This document shows positions 1 to 10,600 of a stretch of 64,000 nt of DNA, piece by piece. The stretch comes from Stenogyne calaminthoides. Lineage: Eukaryota > Streptophyta > Magnoliopsida > Lamiales > Lamiaceae. The notes under the pieces are model-generated. The model ran no database searches. It worked only from the letters and a program-made list of their open reading frames with translations, and was not told where the DNA came from. Each line of letters starts with the position of its first letter. The first letter of the stretch is position 1. The stretch is taken from positions 7,821,638 through 7,885,637 of the forward strand of contig JBBCBC010000031.1 in NCBI GenBank assembly GCA_037126765.1, given 5' to 3'. A program made the position numbers and the translations under genes.

Positions 1-193
1 CTCCATTTTCACAAGTCCGATTAAGCACCATTCCCCCGCTTTTCTTTGTTATCTTGCCATCAGAGACATCAATCGTATTGTATAATGGTTACCGAAATTA
101 GGTCCTACTGTAATAAAACGAGCTATCACGATTGATCAACTGATACATCCAAAGCACATTGCATATCCACTATACAAGGAATTAATCCTGGCT

Positions 194-2161
194 TTAAATT
201 TCTGCAGCATCTAAAAACTCAACCTTATGACCATATTCATCATTTTCAGATGCTAAGTGATCCTTCATTTGATTAAGCACCTCGAATATAACATCAGAAG
301 CTTCGTGTTTCTTGTCATCAACCATGAAATCAGAAACTCGCCCGTTTACTTCAATCGAGCTAACTGCATTGCTCTTTCTGACTCCATGTTCCTTCATTAG
401 TTTCCTCATCTTCTTCATCTCGTCCCATTGTTGAGCTTCACAGAATATGTTTGAAATGAGCACACAAAAACCCCCTGCATCTTTCTCCAACTCCAGTACT
501 TGCTTTAGGATCTGTTTGGCAATCGCAACATTTCGTTGAATCCTACAAGCACCAAGCAAGGCCCCCCAGATAACTACGTCTGGCTTCATCGTCATTTTCC
601 CAACCACCTCAACTGCCTCGTTCAATGATCCTCTACGACCAAGTATATCAATCATACAAGCGTAATGCTCGATATCATAGGGAATATTATAAACCCGATT
701 CATTTTACTAAAGTAATATTTCCCGATTTCAACCAAACCGCAATGACAACAAGCAGAAAGCACGGCAATAAAGGTAAGTGCATCGGGCTCTATTCCACCA
801 CCCTCCATTTCTTGAAATAGTTGGATTGCTTTGTATCCAGAACCATTCAATGCAAGAGCATTAATTATAGTATTCCACGAAACAATACTCTTCTCCGGTA
901 TGTTAGCAAAGATTTCCAATGCAGCCTATGAAGAACCACATTTTGCATACATGTCTATGAGGGAATTAAACAGAATAACACTAGGTTTTATCCTATTAGA
1001 AAGTAGATAGCCATGCAATTTATTTCCTTGGACTAAATCTCCCAATTGGCCACATGCTGAAAGAACACTAGTTATCGTAGTCTCATCGGGTATAATACAA
1101 GTATCACACATTTTGTAAAATAATTCTAGGCATTCCTTATAGTGGCCATTCGGGATATAACACGAGATCATTGAATTCCAAGAAACCACATTTTTAACCG
1201 GCATTCGGTTAAAAATCCTCTCAGCTAACTCAGTGAATCCGTGCTTAGCATATGCATTAACCATGGAAGTCCAAGAAACCACATTTTTGTCAACTATACG
1301 AGCGAAAATTGCCTGAGCCATCCGCAATTGCCCGCATTTAGCATACATATCCAGAAGGGCATTTTGCACAAAAATATCAGCAAAAACACCATTAACTTCA
1401 ATATACCAATGAACAAACTTCCCTAACTCTGCATCGTGAATTCTCGAACAAACAGAGAGCAAGCTAACAAATGTATGACCATCAGCCTCCACCCCTTCTT
1501 CCCTCATACAATCAAATAGAACAAATGCCTCTTTCCACCTACCGAGCTTCGCATAACCGTTAATCATAGAATTCCAACTGACTAAATTCCTAAACACCAT
1601 ACAATCAAACACTTTTCTTGCACACCCAATCTTCCCACAACCAACATAAAAACTTATAACCCCGTTTCTCACGACCACATGAGACTCGTAAAAACCCAGT
1701 TTTAAAGCGTGTAAATGAACCGAAATACCTTCAACGTACGACTTCCGAAAGGCGCAAGCTTTCAGAACAAAAGGGAAAGTGAACTCATTAGGTGAAATAG
1801 AGCTAGTAACCATTGTGTTGTAGAGAGAAATGGCCTTATCTGAGGCTTCCTCGGTGGAGAAGGCCCTGATTAAGGTGTTGTACATGTGTCTGTTTGGTTG
1901 GGGAATTTTGTCGAACAGATGGTGTGCGTATTGGAGGTCCCCGTTTGGGGAGAGAGCAAGGAAGGAAATGAGTTTGCTGATTGAGATGGTGTCTTCGGTG
2001 AGGCCATGGATGATGATTTGGGCGTGGAGGGCTTTGATTTGCTTCGTTGAAATGCATTTTTGGATGTAGGAATCCAGTGAGTGTGAATGAGAAGTGGAAT
2101 TTGAGTGTAGCAAGAGAGGGAATCTGGGTTTGGAGGGCAAATGTTTGAATAATGTTTTCAT
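194..2161 (-). pseudogene. PLS-class PPR protein, E subgroup, one in-frame stop
   Basis: PPR proteins of this class bind organelle RNA and usually take part in C-to-U editing or RNA processing. The start is the ATG at 2161; the frame opens a little earlier only from a TTG. The product would be 655 aa. Residues 1-30 are basic, Ser-rich and free of acidic residues, like a transit peptide. From about residue 45 to 520 there are tandem P/L/S motifs, seen as repeated VSWNSMI-like and DMYAKCG-like segments. An E motif begins near residue 525 (IWGALLGAC) and runs into an E+-like tail ending at residue 655; no DYW domain follows. Codon 412 (926-928) is TAG inside a DMYAKCG-type motif, and the same frame stays open on both sides. 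It could be a nonsense allele, a sequencing error, or two truncated products. No intron is seen, which is usual for the family. Confidence 0.85.
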
Positions 2162-2269
2162 TGGGGATTCAAGATGCAATTCAAAAAAAGTTTTAAAAGA
2201 AAAGTACGAAAATTGGAAAATGTTTAAAAGTTGCTAAACCGGACATGCGACTATTAATGGTTGTGTAAT

Positions 2270-2274
2270 AAAAA
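2270..2274 (-). terminator. Pol III T-run terminator of the tRNA gene
   Basis: On the minus strand five consecutive T residues lie 8 bases beyond the tRNA 3' end. This is the usual Pol III stop signal. Confidence 0.6.
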
Positions 2275-2282
2275 TTTAAATA

Positions 2283-2356
2283 TGGCCCATGCAGGTCTCG
2301 AACCTGCGACCTTCGCGTTATTAGCACGACGCTCTAACCAACTGAGCTAATAGGCC
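2283..2356 (-). tRNA. tRNA-Ile(AAU)
   Basis: Read on the minus strand, the 74 bases fold as a full cloverleaf. A 7-bp acceptor stem (GGCCTAT paired with ATGGGCC, one G-T pair) is followed by discriminator A. The D arm has GCTC/GAGC with AGTTGGTTA in the loop. The anticodon loop is CTAATAA, giving anticodon AAT (read as IAU after deamination, so Ile). The TpsiC arm is GCAGG TTCGAGA CCTGC. A-box and B-box promoter sequences are therefore intact, and no intron is present. The gene lies 121 bp upstream of the PPR start codon on the same strand. Confidence 0.95.
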
Positions 2357-2379
2357 AATTGCGAAATGCATTAAATTAT

Positions 2380-3867
2380 ACTCTATATAATGGAATAATT
2401 ATATTTATTTTGTTTTGAACAAGGTAGCATGCTACAAATACATGACGTCAGGTAACTTTTTTGTTTTGCGGCTTTACAGCAACAACAATTTTATCAAACT
2501 AATATTATTGAAATCTCACTATATGATTTAACAAGACGTGTCTATGAATATAAGAATTGTTACAAATCCTGAATCTTTCAAATTTGAAATGCAAGATACT
2601 GAAACCTCAAACAAAAATACTAGTACTATATTTAAGACACGAAAATTATCAATGGGAAATTGAGATATCCATTTTAAGATAAGGGGAAATAAAGATATCC
2701 AAAATAATTAATCATATTAATCATAAGAATAAGGATAAAATATTTACGTGATCCATAATGCAGTTAGTCAACTCGAATCCACATTGTAAATTTTCCAAAT
2801 GAAATATAATATACGTGTAAATTGATGTGCTCATAAAATTCCAACTGGATGTTCTATTTTTTTTTAATAGATCAAAACTAGATGGTACACCCACCAGAAT
2901 GGGAAAATTGAAAAAGGTTGAGGAGATCTAATTACTCACAACAAAGTGATGCAGCAGGGGTTTAGATAAATCTAAGAAAGAGTTTTCGTTATATTATTCA
3001 ATTGAAGAACAAACGATTATAGAGTGACAATTTATAATAAAATTAGTGCAACAAAAGTTCATAAAATCTTAAACTTGAAGGTTAAGAATACTCAAGGGCA
3101 AGAATACTTTTGGACTAAGAATATTTGGAGACTAAGAAAAAAAAAAGATAACTTAGGCTAAATTAAATAATCATTTCGCAATTATCAACATTATAAATTT
3201 GAAAATATTTATACGATAATCATGTATTGATCCACATGAAGTCCAACATGAAAACACGAAATCATGATATTACGAAATAAGTTAGAGTTGACCTATTTTA
3301 TGCTAAAATCCACTTCTATCAAATATTTAGAAGAGAATTTCGAGTCAAAGCCCAGCTTTGGGAGCAAATGTGAGAGATCCTACGAAGCCCAATAACTCAA
3401 GGTCAGGTAGAGGAGATCAAGTTAGGTCCGATCAATTATTCAGAGAATATTATATGGAGCAATTCTGAAATTTCTGGAGCTGATGTGATTTATAGTAAGA
3501 GCTTATATGTACATATAAAAATTTATATAGAGGAGGAAAAAATAATTATTACGTCAGAGTCGAAATAATAAAAGAAACTCACTATAAAACGTATATGCAT
3601 CGTACTATGACGTGACAAAAAATATTCAGTCAACCTTAGCAAGTAAAAAGATTCTTTTGCCCCTAGCAACAACATAAGAGCCTAACAACAACATAAATTA
3701 TTACATAAACACATTTGCATAAGATGATTTTACAGTAAAAACATGACAACATTTTAATATTTTGAAATGAATAAATATTAATTTTAAATTAATTTATACA
3801 CGTATCATATATGAGACCGTCTCATATAATTTTTTTGTCATCTTACCTTATTACACCATACAAATAC
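2380..3867. other. AT-rich intergenic spacer
   Basis: No convincing ORF or RNA gene is visible. The stretch near 3720-3840 resembles the GTGAGA/TCTCAC dispersed repeat also seen at about 8405, 10380, 19096 and 31250; it ends in an ATGAGACcGTCTCAT-type palindrome. The rest is low-complexity AT-rich sequence. Confidence 0.5.
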
Positions 3868-3952
3868 TTTGAAATAAAATGGGGCCCGATAAAAAAACCC
3901 ACAAGGGTTTATACACGTGTATGTATATTTGAACTAAATCCTCTCTTAAACC
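3868..3952 (+). promoter_or_regulatory. Displaced RPL7A promoter (telo boxes, site II-like)
   Basis: A GGGGCCC site II-like motif lies at 3881-3887. A reverse telo box (AGGGTTTA) is at 3904-3911 and a forward AAACCCT at 3948-3954. Telo boxes combined with site II elements are a hallmark of plant ribosomal-protein promoters. The segment ends at the left target duplication of a transposon, which now separates it from the RPL7A start codon by 1.25 kb. Assigning it to RPL7A is inference from this context. Confidence 0.5.
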
Positions 3953-5207
3953 CTATTTTTAAAAACCGGAACCGGAAGTTGAGCCGGACGACCCCAAAAA
4001 AAGGTTGGACCGGGGTAGGATCGGTTGGACCGGATTGAGCCGGTATGACGTCATAATAAATATATATATATATATATATATATAATATGCATAATTTTTT
4101 AAAAAATTCAAAATATAGAGTATGATAAGTGAATATAAAGTATCTAAAGTCACTTCAAACTTCAAAGTTCAAACTTAAATTTCTAAACATAATAGAAATA
4201 CTCATTAACATAAATAGTTCCAACTCTCAAATTTCAACTTCCAAACATAATAAAAAAAAAGGGTATTACAATTCACTACTTCATTTGAATTGATTGATCA
4301 AGTTCAAAACTAAAATAATCAACAACACATTATGCTTGCACAAACACAAAGAAGATGCTTCTTCCCAATTTAAAAGAATGTAAATTGTAAACAAGAAAGC
4401 AGGGATTTAATAATCGATATGCATTCGGCTTCAATTTTTCAGTTAAGAATTAAATCAACTACAGTCCCATTCATCTTTCTAGTCTTAATTCTTAATTCTT
4501 AATTCGGCTTCAATTCTTAATTCTAGTGCCCCATCTACCAAATTGTATATGCTTCTTCAAGAGTCTCATTCTTCTTTCTAGTCTATTGCACAATCAAATC
4601 AACTACCCCTGCGTGCAGTTTGCACACACACCTGTCCTATTCATCGTGCGTCACTTAAATTTCCACACCTAAATAATTTATGCTCTATCAAGGCATCAAG
4701 CCCACGAGATTCTCGATATTAGGGGTAGAGAATTTCATCAAAATTTTAAACAAGAAAGCAGGGATTTCAACGGACTAATCCCACATAAAAAAAACAAAAC
4801 AAAACTCACCGCGATCGGCGGCGAGCTCGGGCGTCCGGCGTCGGCGAGCGCAGGCGACCAGCGAGGCAGCGACGATCTGAGTTTTCTGCAGCGGGCCGGC
4901 GGAAGTTGTGTTGCTTAGGGCATTTCTGCTCTTGAGTCGAAGAAATTAAACGAATGAGGAAAAAAAACACCACTTTTCATTTCTAATCCCATTTTTTCGT
5001 AAAAAAAAAAAATATATATTTTTTAATGAAAATCGGTCAAAACCGCCGGTTTAACGGTTGACCGTTTTCCGGTTTTGACCGGTTTTCAATCGGTTTTTCC
5101 GGTTTTCGGGGTAGCGGTCCAATAGCGGTTTTATACACCTCTATTGGACCGGTTCATGGCGGTTCACCGGTTCGACTGGCCGGTCGGACCGGGTTTTTAA
5201 AACACAG
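3953..5207. mobile_element. Non-autonomous hAT-type element, AACCGG-rich
   Basis: The element is bounded by an exact 8-bp target duplication, CTTAAACC, at 3945-3952 and 5208-5215, the size typical of hAT transposons. Its ends are imperfect terminal inverted repeats: CTATTTTTAAAAACC on the left, and CTGTGTTTTAAAAACC on the right when read in reverse. Both subterminal regions hold many AACCGG/CCGGTT motifs. There is a TA microsatellite at about 4061-4083 and a GC-rich patch at 4808-4905. No transposase is visible. It shares end structure and subterminal motifs with the smaller elements at 17789-18212 and 43676-44048. Confidence 0.75.
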
Positions 5208-5246
5208 CTTAAACCCTCGCCCAAATTCCCCTCAGCAGAACCAGAA
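5208..5246 (+). promoter_or_regulatory. RPL7A 5' leader with telo-box half
   Basis: These 39 bases lie between the hAT element and the RPL7A ATG. They begin with the right-hand target duplication, which includes the telo-box-like AAACCCT at 5211-5217, then a pyrimidine-rich leader. The real transcription start may lie here or inside the element. Confidence 0.45.
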
Positions 5247-7169
5247 ATGGTGAAAATCTCATTTCCTCTCTACCCACTCTATACGCTCTTTTGTTCATTT
5301 TTAATACTCTGTATTGAATTTAATTGTTCATCCCCAGTGCTCTGTTTCGAATTTAATGATGAATTAGGCACCAAAGAGGGGCGCAAAGGTGCCAATTGCC
5401 GCCAAGAAGCAGGCGTTGAAAGTTGTGAATCCGGTTTTGGAGAAGAGGCCGAAGCAATTCGGGATCGGAGGCGCAATTCCGCCGAAGAAGGATCTGAGCA
5501 GGTTTGTGAAACAGCCGCAAGGTGTCACCATTCAAAGGAAGAAGAGGATCCTGAAGCAGCGGTTGAAAGTCCCGCCCCCAATTCATCACTTCTCCAAGAC
5601 GCTCGACAAGAATTTGGGTTCGAATTTCTTATCTCCCCCCTTTTTGGTGCTTGCTTATTGTGTAATTGTTAATTTTGTTCGTGACATGTATCTTGTTGCT
5701 GGAAATATGATATCCTGCGTGTTCTTATTACTGTTCAATCGTTTCGTATTCAATTGCGTGACATTGATAAGCCAAATGTTGATGATTTCGGGATGATTAT
5801 TTGTAATGACTTGCATTCAACAAAATCATTGCACCAAATTTGGCCTTAATATTAATATTCTATTAAATCTGGTGTGAGAAATGATGTGGATTGGAGAATT
5901 ATGACCTATTCACGCCATCAAGTTTTGGTGTTTTGGCGATCTCCAACCCATTATATGCTTAAGATAGTGCAATAATATTTAGACATTATTTATATTATTT
6001 AGATGGATTTGAGATGATTTATGCCAACTCTCCGAACTTGATGTATTATCTGATTAAACCAGAGTATTAGTTGTATCAGATTTGTCCAGATGGTGCAAGA
6101 TGGTTGTGATTTTCCCCTCTGATTGTTTGGGTGTACATTTATCTATTGAACCAAGCTGTTGATAGCACAAGTTTTACATTTACACCCGATTCTATAAAGA
6201 CTTAAATTATATAGTTTGTGGAAAATACTAATCTATGTTACCTTGAGATTTGGTCTGTTCCATCTCCGTGTATTCCTTATTTTAACCTTATGTCTCGACA
6301 TGCAGCAACCAACCTCTTGAAGATGCTCCTCAAATATAGGCCTAAGGATGAAGCTCAAAAGAAAGAGCGTCTTTTGAAAAAAGCTCAAGCTGAGGCTGAA
6401 GGTAAAACTACTGAGCAGAAGAGGCCCATTGTGGTGAAATATGGCCTTAACCACGTAACCTCTCTCATTGAACAGGTATTCACTTTTGTCCAGTAGCAAC
6501 TATTAGCTTTAAGACTGTTACTTTTCAATGAAACCAACTAATACCTTTCAGTAAAACAACTAATACCATTTGAAAAACACTTGAATTGCACGGTGCAGCT
6601 GTGGTGCATTTAAGTATTTGTCTAGTTTTTCAAATACACTAAATTTGTCAAACCTCCATTTGCAGAAAAAGGCTCAGTTGGTTGTGATTGCTCATGATGT
6701 GGATCCGATTGAGTTGGTTGTGTGGCTCCCTGCTCTATGCAGGAAAATGGAGATCCCATACTGTATTGTGAAGGGCAGGGCTAGATTGGGAACTGTAAGT
6801 CCCTTTCATTAAAATTGTCTTTATAATCATTTTCATTCAAGATGTAATAATACTCTTTTGTTTTTGCAGATTGTTCACAAGAAGACCGCCTCTGTTTTGT
6901 GCTTGACGTCTGTGAAGAATGAAGACAAGATGGAGTTCAGCAAGATGCTCGAGGATATCAAGGTAGAATTACTATAAACAAGACCAGTTCCTTATTTTCG
7001 ATTATGAGGGGATACATTTTTATAATCATGCTACTTATTATTATAGGCCAATTTCAACGACAAGTTCAATGAGACGAGGAACAAGTGGGGTGGTGGTGTT
7101 ATGGGGTCGAAGTCGCAGGCAAAGACTAAGGCTAAAGAGAAGGTTCAAGCTGCACAAAGGATGTCCTAA
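5247..7169 (+). CDS. RPL7A: 60S ribosomal protein L7a (eL8), intact six-exon gene
   Basis: A structural protein of the cytosolic large ribosomal subunit. I read six exons: 5247-5249, 5368-5617, 6306-6475, 6666-6794, 6870-6962 and 7047-7169. Each intron begins GT and ends AG, and the joined frame gives 255 aa, close to the plant family length of about 257. Exon 1 contributes only the ATG, an arrangement known from plant ribosomal-protein genes; without splicing, the stop at 5365-5367 would block the frame. Recognisable family segments are [24 protein letters not shown], the L7Ae-type RNA-binding core [41 protein letters not shown] and the tail [20 protein letters not shown]. The C-terminus (VQAAQRMS) is slightly shorter than usual. 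Two truncated copies of this gene lie downstream at 31733 and 61146. Confidence 0.93.
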
Positions 7170-7189
7170 GGGACAACATTTTTGCACAA

Positions 7190-8404
7190 AGGAGTATATT
7201 AGAATGATATGACTTTTAATTTTCTATTGTTTTGCCAAATAGACATGAATTTTGTTTTAATGATCGAGAGTTGGTTTTTTCTCTTAGATCTTAAATAATC
7301 CATCATATTGCTATAGTGAAAGCCCCACAAATTGTTGATCTAAAACTTACAAGTCAAAGGTTTCACTTATAAAGAGTGTGAACTTCCAACAATATTATTG
7401 AAATAAATAAATGTATCATTTTTCAAGTGAAAACAGTAGTTTTTCATCTAAAAAGAAATGGTTTAGGAATTTATCATATTAGTGTTTCACTTGTGACGTA
7501 GCATTTTTACTTGAAATATAGAACCACTTTAATTGTAAAGGATTAATTTATTTAATATTACTTGAGGTAATTATATATAGGGTGCTACTAAAATTTAACA
7601 TTACTTAACGCACTAAAAAATAATAGAATATTTATAAGCATAATTAAGATACGAGGAGATTGGAAACACAATTTTATCATCTTTATATCTAAACTATGGC
7701 AAAATTTTGTAAGATACCCTCACAGTGATACGGTTCACAAAATAGCATAAATTAACACAATAACACTCATCTAATTTTTTTAATTACTGTTCAAGTGCAT
7801 TCTCAAATTATATTTTATTTCACCGTGAAATGATCTCACGCAAGACCTACTCATTAATTATTTATTAATATACCATCTAACAAAAAATATTTATCTATTA
7901 GTTTACCTATTTATACTAATTATATATAACTAATCATAGGAAGTTAATTAACAACAATATTAATATATGTAAGTCTCACATGCAATTGGTGCATGGATCT
8001 AAGATTCGTGCGCTCGCCCCAACTCTAATCAGTTGTATATTATTCGGATCCTATCAATTTTAAATCCGCTTCATTCATTTCCTTTTGTGTTCATTATTCT
8101 TCATTCTCCATTTTTTCTTCAGGCTTCACTGCTCTTACAGACGAACTCATGCAATCCTGAAACCCTTTCAACCATCACACAAATCAGCTATCGGCAATCC
8201 AGATTTGTTTCTTACAAACGCTCTGAGCTTTTCCCCTTTCCTTTTTTCGTACTCTTTCTCCGTTTTTGGAATCTTGATAATTTTTACAAATCAATTTTTG
8301 TATTTGTTGAATTTGATATAGTGGTGATTGATTTCACACTTAAAATTAAAATGTAATTAGACATTTACATTATTCCAACAAAAAATATAATAAAAGTAGA
8401 GATA
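7190..8404. other. Spacer between RPL7A and the PLATZ-A region
   Basis: AT-rich sequence without a supported gene. At about 8000-8290 there is a pyrimidine-rich stretch that could be a relic 5' leader, but no coding exon follows. This is where units 2 and 3 carry a deletion and a local template-switch duplication, respectively. Confidence 0.4.
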
Positions 8405-8690
8405 ATCTCATGGTGAGATGAAACATAATTTGGGGATAATGCTTTAATACTTTGAAAATGATGAATGTTAACTTGTGTTAATTTGTGAATTCGATTTTAC
8501 TATTAAGATCGTCTTACATAAATTTTTGCCTACTTTAAATAATTTTAAAAGATAAAGGATTTATTTGTACCAATAAGGTCATACTTGTTCAATTTGAAAA
8601 AAATATTAAAAAGCTAATTTACACTAAAAGGTACATTAAGGACTTATTTACACCTAAGGCAATACGTTAGGGTGTACCTTATTCCTTTTT
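8405..8690. repeat. 300-bp dispersed repeat, first copy upstream of PLATZ-A
   Basis: The copy starts with a TCTCATGGTGAGATG-type palindrome, continues through a TTTTTGCCTA...TTTAAATA core and ends near ACCTTATTCCTTTTT. A diverged second copy lies at 9255-9560. A third, at 19090-19400, lies upstream of PLATZ-B. Confidence 0.6.
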
Positions 8691-9254
8691 AATTCGAAAA
8701 GATTTGCCTTAATCTAATTTGCCATAATTAAGAGATCGACGTGGCACATAACATGAGTATAAAATAAAAAATCTTTTCAAAAGATTTTAATAACTAACTG
8801 AAAATCTAGGTTACGATCCTTAATTATATGCAAATATGAAATACTTACATCTAGTTTTTCGGGAGCGGAAAAATAGATTTGTTCCCTTAAAGTATTACCT
8901 AAAATTCAAGCCATTAAAATATTATTTGATGTATTTATAATCTTCAAATATTATTTTAGGTTCAATCAAACCCCCTATATTTTCCTTTTTTAAGATAAAC
9001 TATTTATATTTTTTAAATTAAATAATTTTACACTTACATTAATCCAATAAAAAATATAATAAAAGTTGTATGACGTGCAACAATGCAAGTGAAATAGGCA
9101 AAACTAAAAATAGACAAATGAATATCATATCATAATTTCAATTTTTTTATTGAAAACATACAAAAAATTTCAAGAAACATATTCATTAATAAATAAAACA
9201 CTAAAAAAAAAAAACTAATTCTGTTGGCTAACAATTAATAAGATAATTGCCATT

Positions 9255-9560
9255 ACTTTGTATTAATAGAAATGAATTGTTATTTAGTTTTATGGAAATA
9301 ATGGATGTTAATTTGTCTATTCAGTTTCACTATAAGAGATCACACAAATTTTTGCCTAATTTAAATAGTTTTAAAAGGATAAAGGGTTTATTTGTACCAA
9401 TAATATATAATAAGGTCATATTTGTTCAATTTGAAAATAAAAAAACTTAAAGAGTTAATTTACAATAAAAAGTGGAGTACATTTTTTCGACAGGATACAC
9501 TAAAAAGTACATTAAGTACTTAATTACACCCACTGCAATACTTTAGGGTGTGCCTTATTC
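9255..9560. repeat. 300-bp dispersed repeat, second copy upstream of PLATZ-A
   Basis: Same internal order of motifs as 8405-8690: a sequence resembling GTTAATTTGT, then TTTTTGCCTAATTTAAATAG, GGTCATA and a TACACC...CCTTATTCC end. It lies 100 bp upstream of the PLATZ-A TATA box, so it may affect that promoter. Confidence 0.55.
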
Positions 9561-9661
9561 CTTTTTCGAAAAAAATACATCTAATACACCAAAATTAGAT
9601 TAGATTATCATATCATATTAGATTAGATAAGATATCATATATTGTTACAAGATACGGCTCC

Positions 9662-9670
9662 CTATAAATA
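9662..9670 (+). promoter_or_regulatory. TATA box of PLATZ-A, unit 1
   Basis: CTATAAATA lies 104 bp upstream of the PLATZ-A ATG. It is conserved at all four PLATZ loci, although this copy lacks 8 bp (CTACATAC) just before it. Confidence 0.6.
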
Positions 9671-9959
9671 CAGTCTCACACACATGTATTACGTATAGTT
9701 CTACATTATTAATTTCTTTTCACCCAAGGCTTTTCGATAATTTAATTTTCTCAAAAATTGTTGAATTTCACGTATGGCGATTGATAGGCAGTGCTTGAAA
9801 AAATGGTTAAGTCTTAGTTTCTACAAAGAAAAGTGCAAAAAACATTCGGCGCAACACAAGACTGTATATTGTGGAGTTTGCATGAAAGAACCGGTTTGTA
9901 GAGTATGTTGGAGGAAGGAGGAAAGAAAACACAGAGATCATCACCCTATTTTGCAAGTA

Positions 9960-10320
9960 AGTAATTAATCTTATCATTTTCAAATCTTGATAATCTTGGT
10001 AATTGGTGTTTTTATTTACTAGTCACGTTATAATGATTATAAAAATATCATTATGAAATTAATCTCATTATCTTCAAATCTTGATAATCTTGTAATCGGT
10101 GTTTTTATTTATTAATCACATTTTAATGTTGATAAAAATATCATTGTGAAATTAATCTCATTATCTTCAAATCTTGATAATCTTGTAATGGTGTTTTGTT
10201 TACTAGTCATAATGTTGATAAAAATGTCACTGTGAAATTATATCTCATCACGTAAAATCTTGATAATCTTGTAATTGGTGTTTTATTTACTAGTCACTTT
10301 TTAATGTTGATAAAAATGTG
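9960..10320 (+). repeat. Intronic minisatellite, about 90-bp unit, four copies
   Basis: Within PLATZ-A intron 1 a motif of about 85-95 bp containing AATCTTGATAATCTTG, then GTGTTTT, TTTACTAGTCAC and GATAAAAAT, repeats about four times with small changes. It starts immediately after the splice donor. The unit-2 A copy has the same array, and the B copies have a shorter one at about 19800-20040 and 45630-45870. Confidence 0.8.
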
Positions 10321-10379
10321 CAAGTACTGACTTGTATAATTTATTTACTACCAATTAAGATATTTATATCTAAAATGAG

Positions 10380-10600
10380 GCACACTTGCGTGAGACATTC
10401 TCACGATGAGACAGAACATAATTTGGGCATTGTCGCTTTAACACTGTAGAAGGATTGATGTTGATTTGTGTTAAATTGTATCCCGTCTCATGTATGAGAC
10501 AGTCTCATATGAATTTTTGTCATCTAGAATTTATTAAAGAGTGGGGTCTTATGTGAGACAATCATTTACTATATTATATGAAACTGTCTCATACAAACTC
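10380..10600. repeat. GTGAGA-type dispersed palindromic repeat
   Basis: It begins TGCGTGAGACATTCTCACG and ends in nested TCTCATGTATGAGAC and GTCTCATAT palindromes. It is related to copies at about 3720, 8405, 19096 and 31250. Its structure suggests a MITE, but no clear target duplication was found. Confidence 0.5.

Noticed and set aside
194..2179. Two separate PPR genes
   Set aside because: The two open stretches are in the same frame, separated by one TAG within a PPR motif, and together give a normal PLS-E protein.
5247..5672. A 141-aa protein starting at the RPL7A ATG without splicing
   Set aside because: It reads through the first intron in the wrong frame; splicing 5249 to 5368 gives the conserved L7a N-terminus.
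9960..10320. CRISPR-like array
   Set aside because: Repeats are contiguous diverged copies of about 90 bp without unique spacers, in a plant intron.
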